Of a DNA stretch of 41,046 nt, positions 22,924-31,493 are shown in pieces. Origin of the DNA: Candidatus Nitrosopumilus sp. (lineage in GTDB: Archaea; Thermoproteota; Nitrososphaeria; Nitrososphaerales; Nitrosopumilaceae); assembly GCA_003702495.1 (NCBI GenBank), contig REGH01000007.1, positions 1 to 41,046 on the forward strand, written 5' to 3'. The translations under genes and the position numbers were made by a program. Each line of letters starts with the position of its first letter. Position 1 is the first letter of the stretch. The notes under the pieces were generated by a model, which did not search any database, was not told the origin of the DNA, and worked only from the letters and a program-made list of their open reading frames with translations.

Positions 22924-24727
22924 GAAATAACTGAATATCATTTTGTGAAGATGCAAGTTTCGTTAAATTTCTTCCAACATCAGAACGTTTTGGAATTTTG
23001 ATTTGCCCCTTTTTACCAATTCTAGTTGATGTAATGTAATCATCATTGACATAAATATCAGCATGCATTGCAGTATACTCTTTACTGACATTAAAAATCA
23101 AAGCTGTCTTTGATTCTGAAAAACTGAAAGGTAAATCGCTTGAATCCAAATTATAGTGCTCAGAGTCTTTTTTAACAACATCAACATGGATTTGTAATTG
23201 TTTTTCAAGTTCATTAATGTTTGAGCCTCCTCTTCCAATAATAGATGGGATGTATTGCTCATCAACCAATACCTTAACCCTATTTTCAGAAAGAATTTCA
23301 ACTTGTGCTCGTGGATCATATTTCTTGAATGTCTCACGAATTTTATCCTCAGCTAGTTTTTCTATTCCTATTTTGGACTTTTTTCCCACAGGAACAATCA
23401 CATTTTCTTCGCCAAAAGTATAGATTTCATGCTCTAACAAATTATCATCAAAGTTTCGAATTTCTATAACAGGTCTTGCAAGATCAGACTCGGTCATTCC
23501 AGAAGGCACTTTGACTTTTAATTCCAAATCATATACTTTTTGAATTTGACCATCTTTTACAAAAACTACAGTGTCCAAAACATTTGGAATTATACCAAGT
23601 TCAATTTTTCCAATGAATCTTTGAATTGCATCTAAAGGAGAGTTTGCATGAACAACTCCCACCATTCCAACACCAGTTAATCGCAAATCAGCAAACGTTC
23701 TAAAATCTTCACGACGTCTTACTTCATCAAATACAGTGTAGTCAGGACGTACAAGAAGTAAGATGTCAGCAGTATTATCAAAACTGCCATCCAGTTTACT
23801 GTATTGTGTAATACCAGGCTCAACTTGCAAATCACGTGGAGATTCAAATGTTTTTACTATTTTTCCCTTGTTGTGATAAAAATTTGCGAGTCCTGAAGCT
23901 AAAGTACTCTTTCCAGAACCAGGGGCACCAGAGATAACAATTCCTTCAGCTCTGTCAGATAATCTTTCCATAAGTTTTTCAGAGATTGCATAATCTTCAA
24001 GAGACATTTGAATAATTGGATGAACAATTGTGATCTCAAAGGATTCAGAAAAGGGTGGATGGGTGATTGCTATTCTATAATCTTCGTGTTGAATGACAGA
24101 TGCACCAGTTTTAGAAATTTCAACAGTACTAGAATCATTTGTGTTTGCAACATCTAGAATTTGTGAGGACATCATCTCCAAATACTCTCGTGAAAGAGTA
24201 TCATCATTAATTTTTGTGAGTAAAAAGCTACCAGGTTTACCTCTTTTTGCAAGGGGGTGTTGATTTTCTTTAAGATGAATACTCATTGTTTCAGCATTAA
24301 AAAATTTTAGAAACTCCAAAGTTTCCTTTCTCATTTCAGTTTTTAGAAATACCGTTGGGATTCCTTTTGCTCGTGCAACTAAATCTTGAACATGATCAGA
24401 GGTGTAAAGAGTTGCATCAATTTGTTTTGCCATATCTGCAATTATTGCATCAATTCTTCCATCTCCTGCAAGTTTAATTTCATCAGGAGATAGGTGAGGA
24501 CCTTGGGAAATTATTTCTAATCCAAAACTTCCAGACAGATCTTTTAGTTTACTAATCTTCTCTAATCCAACAAAACCCTGTTCTTTATTTTTAGATGCCT
24601 GAGACTGTAATTCATCTAAAACTGCTTGAGGAATTATTATTTGGGAATTTCTTATTGATCCAATCTCTATTTGATTTATGAGTTGACCATTAATTATAAC
24701 ACTAGTATCAGCGACAATTTTTGACAA
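22910..24727 (-). CDS. PIN-ATPase-KH protein (COG1855 type)
   Basis: 605 aa. Residues 1-130 are a PIN domain with acidic residues for a metal nuclease site (VADTSVIING, RIDAIIADMA, TSDHV). A VirB11/PilT-like ATPase follows, with Walker A GAPGSGKST at 267-275 and TVFDEVRRRED near 331-341. A KH-type RNA-binding segment contains IIGRGGSNI near 496-504. The combination is a conserved archaeal family with no settled role; RNA cleavage or remodelling is a fair guess. It is 30 nt downstream of the receiver gene, on the same strand. It overlaps mntR by 14 bp. Confidence 0.88.
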   Translation of the reverse strand: MSKIVADTSVIINGQLINQIEIGSIRNSQIIIPQAVLDELQSQASKNKEQGFVGLEKISKLKDLSGSFGLEIISQGPHLSPDEIKLAGDGRIDAIIADMAKQIDATLYTSDHVQDLVARAKGIPTVFLKTEMRKETLEFLKFFNAETMSIHLKENQHPLAKRGKPGSFLLTKINDDTLSREYLEMMSSQILDVANTNDSSTVEISKTGASVIQHEDYRIAITHPPFSESFEITIVHPIIQMSLEDYAISEKLMERLSDRAEGIVISGAPGSGKSTLASGLANFYHNKGKIVKTFESPRDLQVEPGITQYSKLDGSFDNTADILLLVRPDYTVFDEVRRREDFRTFADLRLTGVGMVGVVHANSPLDAIQRFIGKIELGIIPNVLDTVVFVKDGQIQKVYDLELKVKVPSGMTESDLARPVIEIRNFDDNLLEHEIYTFGEENVIVPVGKKSKIGIEKLAEDKIRETFKKYDPRAQVEILSENRVKVLVDEQYIPSIIGRGGSNINELEKQLQIHVDVVKKDSEHYNLDSSDLPFSFSESKTALIFNVSKEYTAMHADIYVNDDYITSTRIGKKGQIKIPKRSDVGRNLTKLASSQNDIQLFLKDF

Positions 24728-24757
24728 ATTTCTTACAAATTGTAAATATAATCTGTC

Positions 24758-25126
24758 CTAATTATCGTTTCCTGAAATTTCAGTAATTGATTTTAGTACA
24801 CTGTTAAAATCAAAAGGTTTTGAAATGTATGATGATGCACCAGATTTTAGACATTCATTTATTATTTTTTGATCATCGCTAGCAGTGATTAAAATAATTT
24901 TTGCATTGGAATCAAATGCAATTACTTCTTTGACAACTTCCAATCCATCTTTTTTTGGCATAGCCAAATCAAGTAACAGGATTTCTGGATTGTATTGTTT
25001 GTAAAAATCAACTGCTTCCGCACCATCTTCAGCTTCGGCAACTACGTCATGATTTCCAATAGATAAAATATCCTTTAAAACTAGACGGATGGCGTCAGAG
25101 TCATCAGCTATCATAATTTTTGACAT
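24758..25126 (-). CDS. stand-alone response regulator receiver (CheY-like)
   Basis: 122 aa, one receiver domain and no output domain. Acidic pocket Asp8/Asp9 (MIADDS), phosphoacceptor Asp53 (LLLDLAMPKKDG), then the ITAS and SKPFD segments with the conserved Lys. It should accept phosphate from the HPt protein encoded 39 nt upstream or from the histidine kinase beyond it, then act by protein contact. There are no chemotaxis genes in the window, so the target is unknown. Confidence 0.92.
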   Translation of the reverse strand: MSKIMIADDSDAIRLVLKDILSIGNHDVVAEAEDGAEAVDFYKQYNPEILLLDLAMPKKDGLEVVKEVIAFDSNAKIILITASDDQKIINECLKSGASSYISKPFDFNSVLKSITEISGNDN

Positions 25127-25165
25127 AAGTGAATAAAATTTGCTACGTCTAAAAAATATTTAGTG

Positions 25166-25519
25166 TTATATGTTGCTTAGAAAATTTTTTGCTTCCTCAA
25201 TTACAGACTCCAAGTTAGAATCGTTATTCATGTTTTGCACCAGTTTTTGGTGAGAATTAGTCATAAAATCAAATACTCCTTGAGGAGTTTTTCCAGCCAT
25301 GATTTGTTTCAAAGTATCATCAAGAACAGTTGCGAAACTACCCATGCTACTTTTTCCCATCATAGGAGCTAGTCCTTTAATTTTATGAGTATGCTTTTGG
25401 AGATTATCAGAATTTTCAAAAACTTGAGCATCAGTATTGCAAGAGTTTAGAATATTTCCTATGCCTAAAATTTCTTCATTAATTTCTTTAGTTGCTAATT
25501 TGATAAACTCATCAGACAT
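25166..25519 (-). CDS. histidine phosphotransfer (HPt) domain protein
   Basis: About 117 aa from the ATG at 25519 (the ORF track starts at 25546). The motif HTHKIKGLAPMMG provides the HxxKG phosphoacceptor (His45 in this numbering) in a four-helix bundle like the P1 domain of CheA. I prefer 25519 because the only TATA-like box (25549-25559) overlaps the longer start's upstream edge and predicts transcription start near 25527. It is divergent from the histidine kinase and upstream of the receiver gene, so the three form a split phosphorelay. Confidence 0.78.
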   Translation of the reverse strand: MSDEFIKLATKEINEEILGIGNILNSCNTDAQVFENSDNLQKHTHKIKGLAPMMGKSSMGSFATVLDDTLKQIMAGKTPQGVFDFMTNSHQKLVQNMNNDSNLESVIEEAKNFLSNI

Positions 25520-25548
25520 TCCAGTAACAAGATGAAATCCGACCATTA

Positions 25549-25559
25549 CTTTTATACTC
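25549..25559. promoter_or_regulatory. TATA-like box between HPt and histidine kinase genes
   Basis: CTTTTATACTC is centred 27 nt upstream of the kinase ATG at 25581. It is the only box available for the divergent HPt gene, whose ATG at 25519 would lie about 35 nt away. The two operons may therefore share the element. Confidence 0.5.
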
Positions 25560-25580
25560 TATGCTGGAAGATTTTTTCAT

Positions 25581-27470
25581 ATGAAAATAGTTACCAAGAC
25601 ATATCTATTGATATCAATATTGGTAGTAGTTGCTGCAATAAACTTGGTGTTATTGTATCAAGAAGGATTAAATCAAAATGCAGAATCACATGCAATTATC
25701 GAAATATCAGACATTAAAGTACGCGCCGAGTCAGTATCAGGATTTGCAATATCGGTAGCTAATGGAAACATAGAGGATAAAGAAAATTTAGAAAATGAGG
25801 TTGATGAAGTAGATTTTGTCATAAAGAAAATCCTAAGCGGTGATGATGTTCACGGACATGCAATAGTAGTTCCTTCAGGTGTAATTAGTGAACAGTTAAA
25901 ATATGTTGTAACATCATGGGATAATTACAAATCAAAAGCACTTAATGTTAAAGAAACATCAGTTTTTGATAAAGAAGCAACTGATGCAGTAAATTATGTA
26001 TTACAAAAAAATCAAGATCTAGTCTTACTTACAGACCAATTAATTGATGAATTAGAACCATTAGACAGGAATTACAATAAACATAAGAAAATTTCAGAAG
26101 AATTAGCAGAAAATGCAAGAATAATTGGTCAACAGACTTTGTTAATTTCCATTGGAGAAGATGGTGATTCACAAGAGATTCTTAAGGAGAAAAAATTAGA
26201 GTTCGAGATTGGACTCAGAAAATTACTAGGCATCCCAACATGGGGATTAGATGTTAACAGTGTCGGGGAAGTCCACGAAGATTTGGAGATAATTCCAAGA
26301 GAGAATGCCAGTACATTACGTGAGTTAGAGCCATTATGGGAGTCAATACAGATCAGAATTCAAATTCTAGAGGAAAGAGCACTATTGTCCCCCGAATTCA
26401 ATATAGCAAAAAATGAAATGATTGATGAAAAACTAGTTTTGTTTGATGATGTTAATCAATTAGTAGAAAAATGGAATGAAAAGTTAGTTTCAGAAAATAA
26501 TTCAGGAGAAGGAGTAGTTCAGGCACTACTGGCAGTAAATATTGCTGTTTTTGTAATAGTAGTAATTGTAGTCAGGCAGTCAATGTCTCCACTTGAATCA
26601 ATTACTCGTGCAATTTCCAAAGTCAAAGAGGGGGTTTACGGAGATAAAATCAACTATTCAGGTTCAGATGAAGTGGGACAGTTAGTTTCAAACTTTAACA
26701 TAATGTCGGATACCATTAAGGAAAAAGAAGAGGAGGCAAGAAAAACAGACATTGCAAAAGATGAATTCCTTGCAATGATTACACATGAATTGAAAACACC
26801 ACTTGTTCCAATTCAAGGATATGCAGACATTTTACTAAGTGAGCACTTGGGAAAACTTACTGCAAAACAAAAAGAAAGAATTTCAATTATCAAAAATAGT
26901 TCTGAGACCTTGTTATCAATTATTTCAGATTTGCTTGATGCACAGAAATTAGAATTGGGTCAACTAAGAATGAAAAAAGAAGTTAGAAACATCAATGAGA
27001 CAGTATGTAGTTCAGTTAATGCACTATTGACTGAAGCAGAACGTAACAATGTGCAATTAACTTCATACATTAAAGATATGAACATAAGTCACGATCCTGA
27101 AAGAATAAAACAAGTCATTACAAATTTGATTAAGAATAGTTTAACAGCAGTTGCTCCAGGTTCAGGTAAAATTGAAGTCACTATGGAAGATACACCAACA
27201 GAAATTAAAATTAATGTCAAAGACAACGGAATAGGTATTCCAGCGGATAAACAAAAAGATCTATTCAAAAAATTCTATCAAGTTGACGCCACTTTAACAA
27301 GAGAAACTGGGGGTAGTGGTCTAGGTTTAGCAATTTGTAAAGGAATCATAGATAATCACGGAGGACAAATTTCAGTAACTAGTAGTGCAAATCAAGGAGC
27401 CACATTTTCATTAACACTACCAAAAGAGGAATCTAGCAAACAACCAAAAAGTCCAATAGGAACTGCTTAA
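25581..27470 (+). CDS. transmembrane sensor histidine kinase
   Basis: 629 aa. TM1 at about 7-26, a roughly 285-residue helical extracytoplasmic sensor region, TM2 at 313-332, HAMP (333-386), then HisKA with His402 in FLAMITHELKTPLVP. The HATPase_c domain follows, with NLIKNSL (N box), DNGIGIP (G1) and GGSGLGLAIC (G2). The long four-helix-like sensor suggests a chemoreceptor-type ligand domain; the signal is unknown. No receiver is fused, which fits phosphate transfer to the neighbouring receiver and HPt proteins. The leaderless ATG is supported by the TATA at -27. Confidence 0.93.
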   Translation: MKIVTKTYLLISILVVVAAINLVLLYQEGLNQNAESHAIIEISDIKVRAESVSGFAISVANGNIEDKENLENEVDEVDFVIKKILSGDDVHGHAIVVPSGVISEQLKYVVTSWDNYKSKALNVKETSVFDKEATDAVNYVLQKNQDLVLLTDQLIDELEPLDRNYNKHKKISEELAENARIIGQQTLLISIGEDGDSQEILKEKKLEFEIGLRKLLGIPTWGLDVNSVGEVHEDLEIIPRENASTLRELEPLWESIQIRIQILEERALLSPEFNIAKNEMIDEKLVLFDDVNQLVEKWNEKLVSENNSGEGVVQALLAVNIAVFVIVVIVVRQSMSPLESITRAISKVKEGVYGDKINYSGSDEVGQLVSNFNIMSDTIKEKEEEARKTDIAKDEFLAMITHELKTPLVPIQGYADILLSEHLGKLTAKQKERISIIKNSSETLLSIISDLLDAQKLELGQLRMKKEVRNINETVCSSVNALLTEAERNNVQLTSYIKDMNISHDPERIKQVITNLIKNSLTAVAPGSGKIEVTMEDTPTEIKINVKDNGIGIPADKQKDLFKKFYQVDATLTRETGGSGLGLAICKGIIDNHGGQISVTSSANQGATFSLTLPKEESSKQPKSPIGTA

Positions 27471-27538
27471 AGAAAACAAGCTCTGAGAACTAAAATCACT
27501 CACTCTCCTGAAAAAATGTCAATTTGACAATATACAGC
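27471..27538. promoter_or_regulatory. intergenic region with a 13-bp palindrome
   Basis: TGTCAA-T-TTGACA at 27517-27529 is a perfect inverted repeat. It sits upstream of the 45-aa ORF and of tldD, and an A/T-rich CAATATAC follows at once. It could be a regulator binding site or a weak terminator hairpin after the kinase gene. Confidence 0.35.
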
Positions 27539-27676
27539 ATGAATGAGCACCATAAAAATAGAGATTTTTACACAAATTGTACTCAATATTTCGAATTCTT
27601 GAGAAAAGTAGGAAAGAAAGACTATGAGTTTGAAGATGAGTATTACTTTACCATGCCAGCTATCTCAAACAGTTGA
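27539..27676 (+). CDS. possible small protein, 45 aa
   Basis: ATG at 27539 to TGA at 27674-27676; not in the ORF track. Sequence MNEHHKNRDFYTNCTQYFEF... is aromatic and charged (YEFEDEYYF). I do not recognise it. No clear TATA box sits at the leaderless distance, so it may be a chance or remnant ORF. If real it is the only gene in the 245-bp space between the kinase gene and tldD. Confidence 0.35.
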   Translation: MNEHHKNRDFYTNCTQYFEFLRKVGKKDYEFEDEYYFTMPAISNS

Positions 27677-27715
27677 AAACAGAAGACTTAGGAATAACTT
27701 CAAGTTTCGTAGCAT

Positions 27716-29137
27716 ATGGATGGACAGTTACAAGAATTAGCAGATTATGCCATAAAATATTCAGTTGATTCAGGCGTACAATATTGTGATGTTAGAGCAG
27801 AAGAACAAGAAAGAAAGTCAGCATTAATTGAAAACGGAGAAACAGAACATGTTAGATCAATTAATGACGTAGGTATAGGTATCAGACTAGTCAAAGATGG
27901 GACATGGAGTTTTTGTTCAATAACAAATCCAAAATCAAAAGAAGAAATCAAAAAAGCAGTTGAAGAATCCATTAAAAATTCTGCACATTACGCAGAAAAC
28001 AAAAAAGGGAAATTCAATCTATATCCAAATTCTGTTGTAAAGAGGAAGATAGACTATCCAATTTTAGAAAAACCAGAATTAGAAAAATTAGTTGAAATTG
28101 GAATAGAATGTAACAAAATTATTTTAGATGTACCAAAAATAATCAAATCGATCGTAAATCCATGGTATACTAACAATTCAAAATATTTTAAAAATAGTGA
28201 GGGCTCTGAAATTTTACAAAATTTTTCAGATGTAGTGATAGATATGATTGCAACATCACACGATTCAGGATTAACTCAATCAGTAAACATCACTGAAGGA
28301 GGGAGAGGAGGAATGGAACAACTTTCAAAAAATAATAAAGCACAAAATAGCGCACAAGAGATAGCTAAAAAAGCATCAGCACTATTAAGTGCAAAACCTA
28401 CAAAAGAGGAAAAAGTAACAGTAGTCATGAATCCAGATTTTGTATCATTACTTACGCACGAAATTTTAGGTCATCCATCTGAAGCGGATAGAGTTTTAGG
28501 AAAAGAGATGGCATGGGCAGGAGGAGCGTGGTGGAAAGGAAAGATTGGAGAAAAAGTCGGTTCTGAACATCTAAACGTCTTTGATGATCCTACAATTGAA
28601 GAAAGTTTGGGATGGTATTTGTTTGATGATGAGGGAGTTCAAACAAAGAAAACTACTCTAGTTGAAGAAGGTGTTTTGAAAAATCATTTGCAAAATAGGG
28701 AAACAGGGCAAATTTTCAACACTGGACCTACAGGAAATATGAGAGCAACAAACTATCGATTCATGCCATTGATTCGAATGGCGTGTACATGTATTGGGAA
28801 TGGGGATTGGAATGTAAATGAAATGATAAAGGAGATAAAAAATGGATATTTGATTTCGAATATGAAAATTCCATCAATCGATATGAAACGATACAATTGG
28901 AGTATTTCTTGCCAATATGCGCAAAAAATTGAAAATGGCGAAGTTACAGATTTGCTCAGAGATGTTATTGTAATGGGAACTGCTCCAGAATTTTTTGAGT
29001 CAATTGATGCGTGTGGAAATGACTTTACAGTTAGACCAATTACTAATTGTGGAAAGGGTGATCCAATGCAATCAATGATTATGGGTAACGGAGGTCCATC
29101 AATTAGAGGCATTGCAACTGTAAAGAGTGTGAATTAG
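27716..29137 (+). CDS. tldD: TldD family metalloprotease-like protein
   Basis: 473 aa, full length for TldD. The N-terminal domain is typical (SALIENGETEHVRSINDVGIGIRLVKDG). The active-site motif is HEILGH at 248-253 (HExxxH), with a later Cys-containing region (MACTCIGNGDW). Bacterial TldD pairs with TldE (PmbA) to cleave unfolded peptides such as microcin B17 precursor and CcdA. No TldE gene is next to it here. The UDG gene starts 1 nt after its stop, so it leads an operon with two DNA glycosylases. Confidence 0.92.
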   Translation: MDGQLQELADYAIKYSVDSGVQYCDVRAEEQERKSALIENGETEHVRSINDVGIGIRLVKDGTWSFCSITNPKSKEEIKKAVEESIKNSAHYAENKKGKFNLYPNSVVKRKIDYPILEKPELEKLVEIGIECNKIILDVPKIIKSIVNPWYTNNSKYFKNSEGSEILQNFSDVVIDMIATSHDSGLTQSVNITEGGRGGMEQLSKNNKAQNSAQEIAKKASALLSAKPTKEEKVTVVMNPDFVSLLTHEILGHPSEADRVLGKEMAWAGGAWWKGKIGEKVGSEHLNVFDDPTIEESLGWYLFDDEGVQTKKTTLVEEGVLKNHLQNRETGQIFNTGPTGNMRATNYRFMPLIRMACTCIGNGDWNVNEMIKEIKNGYLISNMKIPSIDMKRYNWSISCQYAQKIENGEVTDLLRDVIVMGTAPEFFESIDACGNDFTVRPITNCGKGDPMQSMIMGNGGPSIRGIATVKSVN

Positions 29138-29728
29138 ATGAGTCAATTAGAGGCAATAAAACAAAAAGTGATAGAATGTACAAAATGTGAACTTTGTAAA
29201 ACAAGAACAAATTCAGTTCCAGGAAAAGGTAATTTTCAATCAGATGTCATATTTGTAGGAGAGGCACCGGGTAGAAATGAAGACAAGAATGGGGAGCCAT
29301 TTGTAGGCGCAGCAGGCAAAAAGCTATCGGCAGCACTCGAAGAGGCAGGTGTATCAAGAGAACAAGTATACATTACAAATGTTGTCAAATGCAGGCCTCC
29401 AAATAACAGAGTGCCAAATACAGCAGAAAGAGACACTTGTAAAGAATATCTAAAAAAAGAAATTTCAATAATTAAACCACAAATCATATGCGTGTTGGGA
29501 AATACAGCGTTTAATTCAGTTTTAGGAGGTTCTGAGATTACAAAGTTTCGAGGAAAGATAGTACGAAAAGACAACCAATTGTATTTTCTTACAATCCATC
29601 CTGCTGCAACCATATACAATCAAGAATTAATTCCAACATTAAACAAAGATATGAAAAAACTCTTTAATTTAATCAAAGAATTAAAAAATAACAAAACAGT
29701 TTCAGTAGATATTGAATACACTTCCTAG
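29138..29728 (+). CDS. udg: family 4 uracil-DNA glycosylase (Fe-S UDG)
   Basis: 196 aa. Motif GEAPGRNEDKNGEPFVGAAG at 41-60 is the family 4 active-site signature; IHPAATIYN is the second motif. Four Cys for a [4Fe-4S] cluster are available (Cys14, Cys17, Cys85, Cys101). The enzyme removes uracil formed by cytosine deamination. ATG directly follows the tldD stop; the 3' end overlaps the next glycosylase by 17 bp, so translation is tightly coupled. Confidence 0.95.
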   Translation: MSQLEAIKQKVIECTKCELCKTRTNSVPGKGNFQSDVIFVGEAPGRNEDKNGEPFVGAAGKKLSAALEEAGVSREQVYITNVVKCRPPNNRVPNTAERDTCKEYLKKEISIIKPQIICVLGNTAFNSVLGGSEITKFRGKIVRKDNQLYFLTIHPAATIYNQELIPTLNKDMKKLFNLIKELKNNKTVSVDIEYTS

Positions 29729-30269
29729 AAAATTCTATTTACAAGACACAGTAACTGTTGCAAAAAATCTTTTAGGGAAAAAGATTGTTAGAAAAATAGG
29801 AAGAACTGAAATTTCAGGGATTATTACTGAAACTGAAGCTTATACACACAAAGATGATCCTGCAAGTCACGCATATAGAAAAATTACGGATAGAAACAAA
29901 GCAATGTTTGGAGAGGTGGGAATGGCATATGTCTATTTCACATATGGAATGTATTACTGCTTTAATGTTGTAGCCAGAAATTCAAAAGTTGCTGCAGGAG
30001 CAGTTTTGATTCGTGCGATAGAACCTGAAAAAGGGATAAAGATAATGCAATTAAATAGAAACAAAAAAGACTTGAAAGAACTTACAAACGGACCTGCAAA
30101 ATTAACTCAAGCCATGGAAATTACAAAAGAGCATTACGGTATAGATTTGACAAAAAATTCAAAATTATATATCACACAAGGAATTAAGATAAAAAATATT
30201 ATTTCATCTCCCAGAATAGGAATAAAACAGGCAACAGATAAGTTGTGGAATTTTAAAACAAATATCTAG
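29712..30269 (+). CDS. mpg: 3-methyladenine DNA glycosylase (AAG/MPG family)
   Basis: 185 aa, the usual size for the prokaryotic AAG family. ARNLLGKK-like start (VAKNLLGKKIV), catalytic Glu42 in ITETEAY, DPASHAYRKITDRNKAMFG, and YFTYGMYYCFNVV, which holds the base-pocket tyrosines. It removes alkylated purines and hypoxanthine. TTG start inside the UDG gene (17-bp overlap). Together with UDG it makes a base-excision repair unit. The stop interlocks with the convergent VTT gene (4 bp, CTAG). Confidence 0.93.
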   Translation: MNTLPRKFYLQDTVTVAKNLLGKKIVRKIGRTEISGIITETEAYTHKDDPASHAYRKITDRNKAMFGEVGMAYVYFTYGMYYCFNVVARNSKVAAGAVLIRAIEPEKGIKIMQLNRNKKDLKELTNGPAKLTQAMEITKEHYGIDLTKNSKLYITQGIKIKNIISSPRIGIKQATDKLWNFKTNI

Positions 30270-30898
30270 TCTTCATTATTTTCATCCAAAGTCCAAGGTG
30301 CAAATTTACCAAGGATTTTTTGCCAATCTAATCTCAAAAGCAAAACGACAACCGAAGTCATCATTGCTCCAAAGATAATAATTCCAATATAAACAGGGGT
30401 AGCATCATCAATGTTTTCTAAAAAAGGTTCAACTAAGGACAATCCAAGATAGTGGGAAATAAAGACAATTGCATAACTTAAAACAAATTTTCCTGTAAGT
30501 GTTGCAATAAAGAATCGTTTTGGATTATACTTTGCAAGTCCCAATGGAACATAAACTAAATCATCAGGGATAGGAGTGGCAGCAGCAAAAAATGCAGCAC
30601 CTGCACCATATCTTTTTACTAATCTCTCAAAAGGTCTCATTCTTTTTCGAGTCTCCTCTTTGATAATTTTTCGTCCACCATAACTCACATAGAATATGAT
30701 CTGTTTTGCAATAGTAGCAGAAACTGCAGATAAAATTGCCAACACATGAAGGTCAAATTGATCTCCAACGGACATTGTAGCTAATAGCAAGAAACCAGGT
30801 AAGGGAACAAAGGGTACAAGAGAACCAAAAAAATTTACAAGTGCTAAACTAAGATAGCCCACTTCGGGTGCGAATGGAAAAAGATCAACAAAATCCAC
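30266..30898 (-). CDS. VTT-domain (DedA/SNARE-associated type) membrane protein
   Basis: 210 aa with about five hydrophobic segments. The core matches the VTT/DedA pattern: a re-entrant region near SLVPFVPLPGFLLLATM, then FFAAATPIPDDLVYVPLGLAKYNPKRFFIATLTGKF, where the Gly/Pro-rich loop and basic helix end are typical. These proteins scramble or flip lipids. The exact substrate is unknown. TATA-like TATTTAATTA is centred 27 nt upstream of the ATG. Confidence 0.82.
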   Translation of the reverse strand: MDFVDLFPFAPEVGYLSLALVNFFGSLVPFVPLPGFLLLATMSVGDQFDLHVLAILSAVSATIAKQIIFYVSYGGRKIIKEETRKRMRPFERLVKRYGAGAAFFAAATPIPDDLVYVPLGLAKYNPKRFFIATLTGKFVLSYAIVFISHYLGLSLVEPFLENIDDATPVYIGIIIFGAMMTSVVVLLLRLDWQKILGKFAPWTLDENNED

Positions 30899-30920
30899 TG
30901 TTCAAACTGTTTTCACGTAT

Positions 30921-30930
30921 TATTTAATTA
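30921..30930 (-). promoter_or_regulatory. TATA-like box for the VTT gene
   Basis: TATTTAATTA is centred about 27 nt upstream of the reverse ATG at 30898. Confidence 0.45.
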
Positions 30931-30988
30931 AAACTAGATCAGAAAATGTAACAATCATTAAAATATCATATTTTTTCAAGACAAGTAA

Positions 30989-31363
30989 ATGGAACAGAAG
31001 GAATACAGAGAGATTTGTGATACAATCGCAACAATTAGTCCATACATCAGATTTGTAGGAGTGATAGGTGAGAGTGGAGAATTATTGGCATACAAAAGAA
31101 GACAAGATTTAGTGCCATTATTGAATGAAAAAAATACGCAATATCAGTTCTCGCATATTGCCATAAAGACAGATTTAGAAGGATTTTTTGATAAAAATCT
31201 AGGTGAAATAGAATTTGTGTGGGAAGAGCGAAAGAAGGTTCAAACCATATCATTTGCAATCAAAAAAGAAAGAGTATGGATTTCGATTGATAAAAAAGTA
31301 ATAAGATCGGAGATGCTAAGAATAATTGATTCCTGTCTACCAATTGTAAAGAAATATTCTTAG
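30989..31363 (+). CDS. conserved-looking hypothetical protein, 124 aa
   Basis: Soluble, with the start MEQKEYREICDTIATISPYIRFVGVIGESGELLAYKRR. Strands alternate with helices, and the phrase RFVGVIGESGELL resembles the beta hairpin of roadblock/profilin-like folds. I have a vague sense that it belongs to a thaumarchaeal family with several paralogs, but I cannot name its function. AAATATCATA is centred about 25 nt upstream of the ATG. A 31-aa zinc microprotein ORF begins 3 nt after its stop. Confidence 0.6.
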   Translation: MEQKEYREICDTIATISPYIRFVGVIGESGELLAYKRRQDLVPLLNEKNTQYQFSHIAIKTDLEGFFDKNLGEIEFVWEERKKVQTISFAIKKERVWISIDKKVIRSEMLRIIDSCLPIVKKYS

Positions 31364-31366
31364 AAA

Positions 31367-31462
31367 TTGAAATGTCCATATTGTGAAATTAATTTAGACT
31401 CACTTAGTATGACAGACGGATTAAAACATGTTTTAGAACATAAAAAAGAAAATCAGGATTAA
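31367..31462 (+). CDS. possible C2H2 zinc microprotein, 31 aa
   Basis: Not in the ORF track. TTG at 31367, 3 nt after the upstream stop, to TAA at 31460-31462. The peptide MKCPYCEINLDSLSMTDGLK...HVLEHKKENQD has C-x2-C, 14 residues, then H-x3-H, a complete C2H2 ligand set in a minimal protein. It is probably coupled to the 124-aa gene. The short length leaves room for chance, but four ordered zinc ligands and the tight spacing argue for a real gene. Confidence 0.5.
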   Translation: MKCPYCEINLDSLSMTDGLKHVLEHKKENQD

Positions 31463-31493
31463 CTTTTTTGTATGGCTTTGGATATTAAATAAC

